Below are positions 1 to 10,531 of a stretch of 64,000 nucleotides of DNA, in pieces. Both the position numbers and the translations under genes were made by a program. The DNA is from Stratiolaelaps scimitus (taxonomy: Eukaryota; Arthropoda; Arachnida; Mesostigmata; Laelapidae): NCBI GenBank assembly GCA_019614645.1, contig JABWDB010000005.1, positions 351,001 through 415,000 of the forward strand, written 5' to 3'. A model generated the notes under the pieces. It saw only the letters and a list, made by a program, of their open reading frames with translations. It searched no databases and was not told the DNA's origin. The stretch's first letter is position 1, and each line of letters opens with the position of its first letter.

Positions 1-1791
1 TCTGTACCTGACTATCATGTGGCTTCATTCAGACCCGCTGGCCAACGCCAATCTTGCCCTGCAGCCGGTAGAATCTAAGCGGCCATCTCGAGACTGTAAC
101 TCTCACCGAGCCCGAATCATAGTCGGGCTTTTGCCAAATTCGACTGACTCTGTTTCGCCAGCCGTCCTTAACGACCGAAACGGCTGCTACGCAATAGCAG
201 CACTAGTGATCGTGGCGATGGAACAGACTCCATATCGCTGTCGCGTGTTAACGCATATTGAACGGATCACATCACAAACACCGATCGGGTTTATCGAGTA
301 GCCATCGTTGATGCTTGCTCGATAAACCCGGCCAATAAACCCATTTCAACTTACATTTGTACGATTTTTTTTTGCATCGTCCACCTGCAGAGCAAGGCGC
401 CGCCACTATCACCACCAGTAGTGGTGGTCGTAAAATATGCCTATGCACGGAATATTTGTGCTAATCAGACTGATGACATCGATAGCTGGCCGGGCGCTAC
501 TAGAATATCTTTTCGGTATATCAGGAACAAAACAATGATTTTCAATAGGTGAATTAGATGTTGATATTCAGCGAGGTTTTTATCTAGAATGCTGTGAGGT
601 GAATCTTGTCTTCGTCAGTGCATTGCCATGGTTCATCGTCTTAACTGTGAACAGTAACAGGCTAGGGTTTCCGATCAGGGCTACACACAATTTCCACTGT
701 CTTCCATAGAAGTCCACAGATAGATATACCTTCCATAGATATTGAGGTTCTAGCCGTAGTTCTCGGGCTACACGTGAACATTGTAGCCGGCATTCTCAAT
801 TCGGAAACAACAAAAGCAAAGCGCCAAACGCGCACCTAAATTGCGGGCGCAATATGGATTATCGATTTCATCTAATATATATGAAACGATAGTCGAATAA
901 TTGAAGGAATACACATCTATACAAATAATAACGAATTACAAAATAAATATATTATGCAATGCTATGCTGTACACGAATATTCATACGTTCCCACTCAAGG
1001 TTTGCAGACAGACAACGTCTCGCGCCATGTCAACACAAAACAATGCGTTACTGAATGTACGAACCGGCTGGCATGTGCCGTGGCCGGCAGACCGTCCACG
1101 CCGCTCGAACGAGCAACACGAGTCTCTCTGCAATGCTCTCTGTCTCTCTAACTGCGCCCTAGGCAAAACATGGCCCCGATTAGCCGTGTCTTCCGCCTAG
1201 GACCCGACGCCCTATAGTATACTTTCGATAGTTCCATCCTCCCAGGGTGCTTGTGCCCCCCATCTTACCCAACATGGGGACATCTTATCTTATGCAAGAA
1301 CTGACTCATGTCAGTGCCGACGCTTGGAAGACAAGGTATATATCATGTACAGCGGCATGGTGCTGTGAAAAGTTCAGCTAGTTCGCTATTGAGACACCTA
1401 CGGCCCTGTTGGCCCTTTGCGGCACGGGAGTTACAACCGGTCCTTGATTCTGATTGTAACGTTAGTGGCATTTGCATCTCAGCCACGATGAGTAGTTCCG
1501 TGTCCTCGCCTTTTCAAAGCCATCCGTCGGGGTAGCCAATTCGTCGAAATTCATTTCCAACGCCCACAAATTAGAACATACAATTTGCTTCGTTTTGCGA
1601 AGGCTGGCCAGTGTAGATGTAACCTTTTTTTGTAATTCCTGTGTAGTCTCTTGCCCGGTGTAATGGCCCGTTGCACCACTTTTATTCAGCCTCCTGCTCA
1701 TTGCCTTGGCGGTGTTGAATTGCGCTTACGCACTCCGCTTCGCAATGTATACGATCGCTGCAATTTGACGACAGTATTCCGAAACCATAGA

Positions 1792-1864
<73 letters not shown>

Positions 1865-2339
1865 CGTTTCCGATGCTTGTAGAAAAGATCAGATGGGAGC
1901 ATTTATATCTCACTTCTGATCATTCGTAGCCTCCTCTAAAGGTCAATTGGGTGAACCTAGCAATACAAACGGGAGTGACCCTAGGGGAAGACGCGGCTGA
2001 AGGTCAGTCGTGAATTGGAAATGTTTATGTTTTCTGAAAGGTTGTGGAGGGTGTAATCATGAGAAGTAGATTCACAGTATAGTGTAATCTTAAGTTTGTT
2101 CCTAGAAAAGATCGGCTCCCATTTCGATAGATAGTGGATGAACTGCGGTTTAACTGTGAGCGTGCTAATTTTGCTAAGTGTAGACTTACGTCTCGTGAAA
2201 GTTCATCTTAAGGGACGTCGCTACAACATGTAACACAAAAAAAATACAATATAACGATCGACACAAGCTGCCAGCTACACCGCAATTCGCCAGCTTCGAT
2301 GTCGGTTCATAAGAGATAACTCTCAGACAACCGGCAGGT
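1..2339. other. Flanking DNA, no gene recognised
   Basis: No protein family is recognised in any frame. The first 70 bases are open in several frames and could hold an earlier exon of the gene ending at 3975, but no exon border can be fixed. A long (TA)n run lies at 1794-1860. A 79-codon open frame on the minus strand (1462-1701) resembles nothing I know. Confidence 0.5.
1794..1860. repeat. (TA)n microsatellite
   Basis: An uninterrupted run of alternating A and T, about 67 bases. It produces spurious Tyr-Ile open frames on both strands. Confidence 0.95.
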
Positions 2340-2528
2340 CTAACCAACAACTCGATTAGCACGTGCTGCCATCTCGTCTAGATCTTGCATAGCCTTCTTG
2401 TTCAATATATCGAGAACAACATGCGGTATCACCTTGCTCAGCTCCGATTTCTTTTGAGACATCTGCACAAGTGAATTTCTTTTCGTACGGTGTAAAGCAC
2501 ATCCATCTCGCATTAAAGCTGTATTCAT
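2340..2528 (-). CDS. Candidate small ORF or terminal exon, unrecognised
   Basis: A 62-codon frame on the minus strand opens with ATG at 2528 and ends with TAG at 2340-2342. Its last 40 residues begin with an internal Met preceded by a good splice-acceptor-like sequence ending at 2463, so it could instead be a terminal exon (2340-2462, phase 0). That part is helix-like and charged (it contains VIPHVVLDIL and DEMAARANRV). No family is recognised. It lies between, and antisense to, the probable exons of the plus-strand gene nearby, which weakens the case. It may be a chance frame. Confidence 0.2.
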   Translation of the reverse strand: MNTALMRDGCALHRTKRNSLVQMSQKKSELSKVIPHVVLDILNKKAMQDLDEMAARANRVVG

Positions 2529-2639
2529 TGTTACCGAGAACCTCGATGGAACCCTTCACTCGATTACAGTTATCCCAACGAAATCGTATCATATTTAAGC
2601 TGCTTATTGTGTCTGGTCGCCTCTTGTCGCTGTCCGCAG

Positions 2640-3975
2640 ATTTCATCAACATCCGCTCCGAGAAAGCATGATCGAGCCTGTGCCATCAAACTCGCGGCGG
2701 CCACCGAGTTCTGGCGAGCGTCGCGAATCGCTTCAGATGGTGGCGCCTGCGGTCCCACGACGTCTGCCCCTTGCGCCAGTGGAGTCGATGGGACTCGGTC
2801 AGGGCGAACCGTGGCGGGGCGGTCTCCATTCGCCGACCGGGGCATCGGCGTACTTCTCGCGAAGACCTCTCTCGCCCGTGTCACAAAACAATGCTAATAA
2901 CATCAAAAGGTTTGTGCGGCTCGAAAGCACTAGTAGCCGCTGTGTGCGTTTGACCGGCGTGGCGTTGCTTACCGCCCAGTTGACCGAGAGAGAGAGAGAG
3001 AGATAGATTTCATTTTCATTTCATTTGAGGTTTATTTTCGGAACTGCAGTTCAACAATGCTTAAGTTCTCGCGGAAAAAAAATATGATAAAGGTGTGTAA
3101 AAACAAGATAAAAATAGAAAACTAGGATACGAGGTTTTATTGGTTTATTAAAAGAGCTGCAATTTTTTCACAATGCGAGAAGCTCTCTTGTATGTCAGCG
3201 AGAAGTACTATTCGTATTTGCAGTGTAATTCGATCAACGTCGCCGCATATTCTAAGAGAAATTTGTCATATCGCCTTGAATACAAGGTGTACTTAAGCTA
3301 AATTGAACTTTGTACCGCCACTTATTATACGATGCTGTCAATATGTGCTCAACGTACGGCCGCGTGTCAGCTCGCAGAGAGTGTACTTCATGCTGATCGA
3401 TTTGAATTGTCAACCATGACAGTTACGTTGGGGGTTATCTGTTTGATATTTGGCGATAATTGATCAGTTGTTTCAGCAGTAAGACATCGCATCGCAAAAA
3501 GCCAATGTGTGCTCAAGCTATTATAATAACTATTACTGCTATGACTCTGCACCACGACGATGTTGACCCAACTAGATGGATGCAGCGTACATTGTGTATG
3601 AATATATGAACAGCTTGCCTTTGTTAATCTGATTTCGTTGGACGTTAAGGCTTTTATACGTACACAACCACTGCAATCTACTGTTATCTTCACCCCTAAC
3701 AACACCGTGCCGCGTGTTACAGGTGCGGCGCCAGCGGAGATGAGATTGCGATGAGTTCCGGCGTCCGGGGTCCCGATATGCGACGACAATCGTTAGCAAC
3801 CGACAGCCCGACTGGGAGCTTGCACGACCACCGCAGCAGTAACAGTAATCCACTTGCCAAGTTCTTCGTGAATCCGCTCGATCGGTCCCGAGGCTATGGG
3901 CCACAGCATTCGCGTCACGGCAGCCGGTTCAGTGTCGCCGAACCGCATTCGCACGGTGGACATCGCATCTACTAA
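2640..3975 (+). CDS. Unidentified gene, last two exons
   Basis: Two exons are inferred. Exon A (2640-2909) follows a pyrimidine-rich acceptor ending CCGCAG and stops at a donor beginning GTTTGT, leaving two bases of a codon. Exon B (3723-3975) follows an acceptor ending TTACAG, supplies the missing third base, and runs to a TAA stop. The joined frame is open throughout and rich in Ser, Pro, Arg, His and Gly, with basophilic-kinase-like sites such as RRQSL and a C-terminus of HGGHRIY. It has no membrane segment or recognised fold, as in a disordered cytoplasmic tail. The upstream part of the gene is not identified and is probably left of the window or within 1-2339. Matching phases, GC-rich third positions and an abrupt drop in coding character outside the borders support it. 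The family is unknown. Confidence 0.45.
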
Positions 3976-6547
3976 AACAACGCATTCGAGTGGCCGAGAA
4001 GCGATACCATTGTTGAATGAACAATGAACAACACCTTTCTGCTGCTGCCGCTGTTGTTGTTGTTCTTGATGATTTTATGTAGCCGCATTTCGAGATGTTC
4101 ATTAGTCTCCTGCCATAAGAGCCTCGCCCCCCACTAATGAGTGTCGAAAACTAATGTCTAACATAGAAATATTGAGGATGAGAACGCCTCCTCAAGGCTC
4201 GCTTCAGGGTTCAGTTGTGGTCGTAGTGGTACACAGACACTTGAATAATCACGAACAAATTTCTGCCTGCTTCCTGCTGACTGCGATAAGACGCTGTACT
4301 GCTGATGATTCGTCTGGCCATCTCATTAACGAATATCGTGTGTGTTGTGTGTGTGTGTACTGTAACTCTCCGAAGAGAAGTCCTGATCACCATCGCAGCG
4401 GATGACCGTTCGATAGATGCTTTCATTTGGTCAAGACCGCCATCCTGACATGGCGCAAGTGTCTATTATTATTATTATTATTATTTTTATTAGACCACTC
4501 TATGAATAGAGCGCCACTCAATTTCGTCGAGCACATCCCAATCGATCGCTATGGAAATCGTTCGCTGTGTGGCAACGAACGAGAAGGTCATGCCATCGTG
4601 GCCTGACAGCATGACGCTCAAAGTCATGTCATGTTAGTTCATAGCTGAGACCCGCGGGATGCCTGTCTATGTTTTATCTTTCTTCGACAGATGCGAACAG
4701 CCGCTCAACCTGTGAGCACATGTACAGCAAGACGCACTGCTTCTACGTTACGTGACCGCGCTATACTGACGGATCGGGAATGACGTACGCATCACGCAAC
4801 GATGAGACGGGAATGGCGTACGCAGAAGATGAACGATGAGACGTTCGAATGTATTTTTTCCAGCCATCTGCGATAACCCTAGCGCCGTGAAGGGCGACGT
4901 CTGTTGCGACGCTGTATTACGACAGGCATTTCGGATGTTTCTTCAAAATGAGACGATGGCCCACGCTACTTAGCTACTCAAGGGCCCTCTCCTTGACGTC
5001 CCACGAGCAAAGCCGGAAGGAACTCGCTTCCATATCGGCTCGAAAATCTCATCAATATGGCCTTAGCCGATCGTGCTCGAACTGGAACTGAGTTGGAACT
5101 TTTTTCCTTGTTTTACCCGTCTACTCGAATCGCAGCTATTCCGCTGTCCACCACAATGAAATGAAGACAAGGGCGCTAGGCGAACTAATTAATCCTTCTA
5201 CGAAGAAGTGACGTTTCGGGTTAGGCGATAGCTAAGTTTAGTTTTTTTTCTCGCTAAGTTACGAAAACTATTAATTGTCTAGCTGTTTGCCTTGACCTTA
5301 TCCGTGTTCATGCGCTGCTAGCGATCATACACAATTGATTACTCCCCGCCTGATATAGCTAGTGCTGGCAGTAACACGGAGAGACGCGCAACAACTTGAT
5401 ATTTCTACATCCAGTCCCCACAGTCAGGGGACTCTGGATAGCGAGATCATGTCGAGTTGGGCAGTTATTGCTGTGGTATCTTTGTCGATTTGTCAACACG
5501 AGATCGTTGTGAACTGGGCTAATTTCAGATGCAGGAGTGCTAGGATTAGATAAGCGTTGTTGTTGTCGTCATCGTCGGCGCTGAATCACCACAACTGCGT
5601 GACGATGAAGCGAATCGATGTGATTGATTGGGATCACGCTTGTAGCTGTGTTCAATGAATATGCCTGACAGCATCGCCTAGACGCGCCCATCCACCATTG
5701 TGATGCGCCTTTACCGAACAAGTTTTTTCTATATATATATATATATTTTTTTTTTGTGTGAATAAAATAATGGACACTAAATTATTGTACCAAAAATTAA
5801 TCTCCGCCAGACATTCGGTTCGTATTCGGAGTTCAATGTCAGTACAGCGCCAACGCGAGTCTCCCTGTGTCTTCTCGGCAGGAGCAGACGTTAAGGCTTA
5901 TCGCGTTATTATCCACAGAGACTTCTATGTCCATATATTGGATACAGCTGGTGCCTCGAGGAATTTTCGTCTCTTCTGTGAACATCGAAACAAAAAAACG
6001 AACATTCTCCGTTTGCGGTAAAACCTGTCATTCGGGGCGGACTTGATCGGAGTCGGGTCAGCGCCATGTACACACTCACACACTCAGACGATTGAGGTCG
6101 GCTTCTCTGGCAGTGCTCACGTTGTCGGAGGGCGAATTAGCCCCAGACGGGCAAGGGAAGAACTCACCAACGTAACCCTACGGGCCACCACCTCCTCTAA
6201 CGTCTTCATATGCGTGCGCAACTCTGCCTCAGCTTGCGTTCACGAATTGTATATTATATCTTCACAGCTTCACAGTTAGCTCATGGATACTCTATAGATA
6301 TTTTCATCTTTTTCAGTACTCAGTGGTCGGCGCAGGGTGTTCACGCTGGCGGCTTAGTGCTATCTATCCAGTTTTCTCTCTGTCTCTCTCGATGCGTGCG
6401 CTCGATTTGGCATCGCTGCTATCGCTCCTTGCAACTGTCGACTATTCCATTTTGCTGTGTGCTTTCTATTTTTCAGCTTTGTTTTTGCTATTATACTTAC
6501 TAGATCTTAAAATATACCGACTAGTGTTAATAACGATAACAAAAATG

Positions 6548-6606
6548 GCTAATAATAATAATAATGACGCTACTATTAATATTAATATGAATAATAATAA
6601 TAATGG
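6548..6606. repeat. AAT-rich microsatellite
   Basis: Imperfect AAT repeats interrupted by short other sequence. It gives a spurious Asn-rich frame. Confidence 0.8.
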
Positions 6607-8046
6607 TTAATTAATGACGAGATGATGACGATGAATGGAGAATGACTACGACTTTGTGAGGTGTTGACGGTAAATACTGTAATAATTAATGTAATTGTTG
6701 CTCGTAAATAAATGGCGCGTTCTTTGAAGTCTTGGGAAAACATCCAAAAACATCACGGTGTCCTACCTGTCTGGCGGCTGGCGACACCACGCTTCGCCGC
6801 AAAAACACTAGTGTCGCGACTAGATAGCGATAGCATAGATACGGTACGTCGGATCATACTTAGGGGTTCCTATGTCACCGTAGGTTGACAACGAGCAAAG
6901 CATGGTGAGGATGCCGCAGTGAGAGAAGCGGCGACCAAGGCACTGCAAATGACGAATGGCAATTAAAATCACACAGACGACCCTCGGGAATATTCAGACG
7001 AATTCGTCTCAGCTTCGAAACATCTCTCTGCTGTTCACTCTGCTGACGGTTTATTGCCACGTTTGCCAACGATAGCTTATTGGTGGTACCGATTGGCTGA
7101 TTCCGGTTGAATGTCGTGGGGAGACGAACACTGATTTCGATGTGCCTAGTGTTTTGATTTATATGCGCCTATGATCATGAGGTAATGGAAATTTCAGCAT
7201 CCACGCCCGATTTATCATCGCCGTCGACCAACGATAATTATCAGGTCTCAACTATTCTCATCTGGGAGGTAGACACACGGATAGATAGAAAATAATCGTT
7301 TATATCCTATTGAAGCATATCATTCTGATAACGTAATAAAAGGTAAATATATTGATTAATTAATACAAATCGTTCAAACGAGCCCGCGTTCGCTGATATA
7401 AACCTGCTATCACACAGATGCTGCGGTATTTCTCGTTCAAGCAAACCGATAAATCGCTAATGACCGACAGGCTTATCGGAACTCGTTAGATTGTATTTGT
7501 CACAAATTCATGTACAATAGTATAAGTAAGTGTTACGGCTAAAAAACAAAACCCTTGGACAAAACTAGTCAACAACGGCGGTACCCCGATATGTTTCAAT
7601 CGGAACTTGCAATCAAACGCCGCTATCCGATCCGAGACAGATCAGACCTCTGAGTATCTCGAGCACAAGCAAAATAAAATCTACTTATAGACCAGGTAAA
7701 CTCTGTGAAAGTGAATCTTGTGCGGCCTTTATCAACTATCTACCTATTATCTCGTCGAAACAGCGCGTGGACTATCGGTGACTTCTACCCACGACAACGA
7801 TAACGATCTCCATTGATATCATCGGGAAAAGAAAGAACACATTCGACCAGTTTGCATTTGTCTTTTTTTTATTAATTATTATAATCACCGTCATCTCTTC
7901 AAAAGCATAAAATAAATACCGTCTGTAAACTCTCGAAACGCCATCTCGCTCGCGAGCAATACACCGATTTGTTTAAATCCGACTGCTATCTCCCCATTTG
8001 TCTACCGCCGCAATGAACACACACACATATATATATATATATATAA

Positions 8047-8124
8047 AAAATACAAATTATCACCATGTATATATATATATATATATATGTATATACATAT
8101 ATATACGGTGATAATTTGTATTTT
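8047..8124. repeat. Perfect 18-bp inverted repeat around a (TA)n core
   Basis: The left arm 8047-8064 (AAAATACAAATTATCACC) is the exact reverse complement of the right arm 8107-8124. The 42-base centre is almost entirely TA and can also pair with itself. The whole would extrude as a cruciform. More (TA)n precedes the left arm. It could be a small non-autonomous element or a secondary structure built around an expanding microsatellite. Confidence 0.85.
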
Positions 8125-9078
8125 GTCGAAAAAGCGAAAATCGTACCGCGTGGCGCGGCGCGCTGTAACGCAAAGGTTCTTGTTACTTGACAAGGCGTCT
8201 ATTTCAGAGGCGGCTGCATCTCTTCCCATCGTTTCAACATTATACATCATCTTTTCACAGTGTTTCATATCAATGACTTTCTCTCATAATGATAATAATA
8301 ATAATAATTCCCACTCATATTGCGGTTCATTCAAAGTTTCACTCAGCGTCAATCTACTTCCTATTCTTTTCCGTATATATGTACGAGTGTTTGGATATAC
8401 ACGCGGGGGGTCGAGTGGACGTGACTCACGCCGGAACATCCGTCACGCGTTTGTCCCGCTTCAGACTCTAGGAGCGGTCATGGTACAACGGCGACACGCA
8501 GTCAGATTAACCACAGAGCGATCGGTGTTTAACCGGCAGCTACGATTCCTGTACGTCGCTTGCAAATCAGCTGCTGACAGCTGTTGACTGATCGTTGGCG
8601 ATCGTACGCATGCCTCTTTGATCACGACATTTCTGGCGTGGCTGGTGCTCGCTAGGTAGTAATACATGTGCCGAGACGTCGGCCCGTACCCGTCCATCTG
8701 CCATTGCATTTTTTTTCCATTGTTGCTCTCAATGCGCTGAGTTTGTCCAAACGAATGTTCTCTATCCCCAACAGACGAACATGTCTCGTCCCTCCATGTT
8801 TATAGTTGGCCCGATCCGACGACTGGGTCAGATCGCAATGACGCTCAGACGAAGAGTGCAGCCTTTGTGAATAACCACGCACACAAATGCCCACCCAGAC
8901 AGCACATATACACACGTTCAGGCGTGGGTTCGTGCGCTTGTGTCTCCTCTCCGATTGTCCCCGCGCGCTTCGCTCGCAGAAGCATACGATCTTCCGAGAC
9001 CTCGGTTTTACATCACATGACGGTAAAATACATACATCGCGCGTTGCATGAACCACTCGACTATTGATAACATATTGC

Positions 9079-9100
9079 TCCCAAAAATAGTTTTTTGGGA
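9079..9100. repeat. Small hairpin beside the large palindrome
   Basis: The sequence TCCCAAAAA (9079-9087) is followed after four bases by its reverse complement (9092-9100). It ends 9 bases left of the 1-kb palindrome. Confidence 0.7.
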
Positions 9101-9109
9101 TTATTTTTT

Positions 9110-10150
9110 ATCCATACATTTATCTCTCCCTCCCAACGACGCCGCGGTACCAGCCTTACGCCCACAGCTATTTAACACATCTGAATAAATCGACGTATGT
9201 GCACGCAATGCAGTGACTGTCTCGTGGATCAACCCTACAACCTACCAACAAGTATCACTGCGGTCGTGGGATATCAGCGCCGATCTGCGCGGATCACGTT
9301 GTCGCCGACACTGTACACTATAACAGCAATTTTGGAAGAGAGGCGGCGTTCTTGAAATTATATTGGATACAGATGTACAATAGATATTGACATTGCCGTC
9401 GATCAGCATACGTCAATTCGTTCAGCAGAATCGAATCCATTCGCATTCATGAACATTTGTCATCGTTATACTCATCGGCGCAACGACAGCAGCAGTAGCA
9501 GCTCACGCTGTGTCAATTGACGCCGCCTGCGTTTGTTGCTTCTTTCCATGCCAGTCTTCCGTCGGTAGATCACCACATCATACATATTATCGATCGAGTT
9601 CCATGCCTGTCCATGCACCAATACTGGTGCATGGACAGGCCCGAGGTTGGAACTGAGGGCCCAATTTCGATAATATGTATGATGTGGTGATCTACCGACG
9701 GAAGACTGGCATGGAAAGAAGCAACAAACGCAGGCGGCGTCAATTGACACAGCGTGAGCTGCTACTGCTGCTGTCGTTGCGCCGATGAGTATAACGATGA
9801 CAAATGTTCATGAATGCGAATGGATTCGATTCTGCTGAACGAATTGACGTATGCTGATCGACGGCAATGTCAATATCTATTGTACATCTGTATCCAATAT
9901 AATTTCAAGAACGCCGCCTCTCTTCCAAAATTGCTGTTATAGTGTACAGTGTCGGCGACAACGTGATCCGCGCAGATCGGCGCTGATATCCCACGACCGC
10001 AGTGATACTTGTTGGTAGGTTGTAGGGTTGATCCACGAGACAGTCACTGCATTGCGTGCACATACGTCGATTTATTCAGATGTGTTAAATAGCTGTGGGC
10101 GTAAGGCTGGTACCGCGGCGTCGTCGGGAGGGAGAGATAAATGTATGGAT
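9110..10150. repeat. Near-perfect 1-kb palindrome
   Basis: Bases 9110-9593 are the reverse complement of 9667-10150. Pairing positions sum to 19260 along the whole arm. I found one mismatch over 484 bp (A at 9135 against C at 10125). The 73-bp centre holds a smaller perfect hairpin: 9605-9620 pairs with 9625-9640 around a 4-base loop. Between the inner hairpin and the arms, the right side carries about 15 more bases than the left, so the centre is asymmetric. No transposase-like frame, terminal signature or clear target-site duplication is visible. The right edge runs into a short direct repeat (ATAAATGTATGG twice). It could be a recent inverted duplication, a fold-back element or a read or assembly chimera. 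Confidence 0.97.
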
Positions 10151-10531
10151 AAATGTATGGAACTTCGAAACTCACCCACCGTATGCTTCAGATTTGCTAC
10201 CCTTGGGGGACCCCTTTCCGCATCCATGTCACGTACATAGATATATGTATATATATAGGCCCATCTAACAAAGAAGAAAAAACAACGCGCTAAGGCTTTT
10301 CTTTTTGAATCTGCTCCTGCTGCCGCCGCCGCCGCGGTTTTCTACACCGTAGATGTACTCATTTGTCCTCGTCGTTGAAGGGTTGCCATTCTTCCTGTTG
10401 CTTGTGTTTAGTCTTCTATCAGTTTTGTTGTCACCATCAACGTCGATTATTGCGAGGTAGCGAAGAAGTGGCGCAGTACTGTCACGGTCCTCTGCCGTCG
10501 CCGACGCCGCCGCCGCCAGACAGTGGATCCA
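10151..10531. other. 3' flank of UBE2J2, probable 3' UTR
   Basis: This stretch lies between the UBE2J2 stop codon (minus strand, 10532-10534) and the palindrome. It contains CCG/CAG-rich low complexity at 10318-10336. I see no AATAAA on the minus strand here. The nearest one is TTTATT at 10071-10076 on the plus strand, inside the palindrome. Confidence 0.5.

Larger units (their letters stand above)
3976..9078. other. Intergenic DNA, no gene recognised
   Basis: Only short open frames occur, none with a recognisable domain. Low-complexity tracts include TTA repeats near 4466-4488, a (TA) tract near 5732-5746 and an AAT/AAC tract at 6548-6606. An inverted repeat around a (TA)n core is listed separately at 8047-8124. 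The 3' untranslated region of the gene ending at 3975 probably occupies the first part. Confidence 0.5.

Noticed and set aside
8652..9056. 134-codon minus-strand frame
   Set aside because: Composition is random-like with no conserved motif, and it ends at an intergenic region without splice signals.
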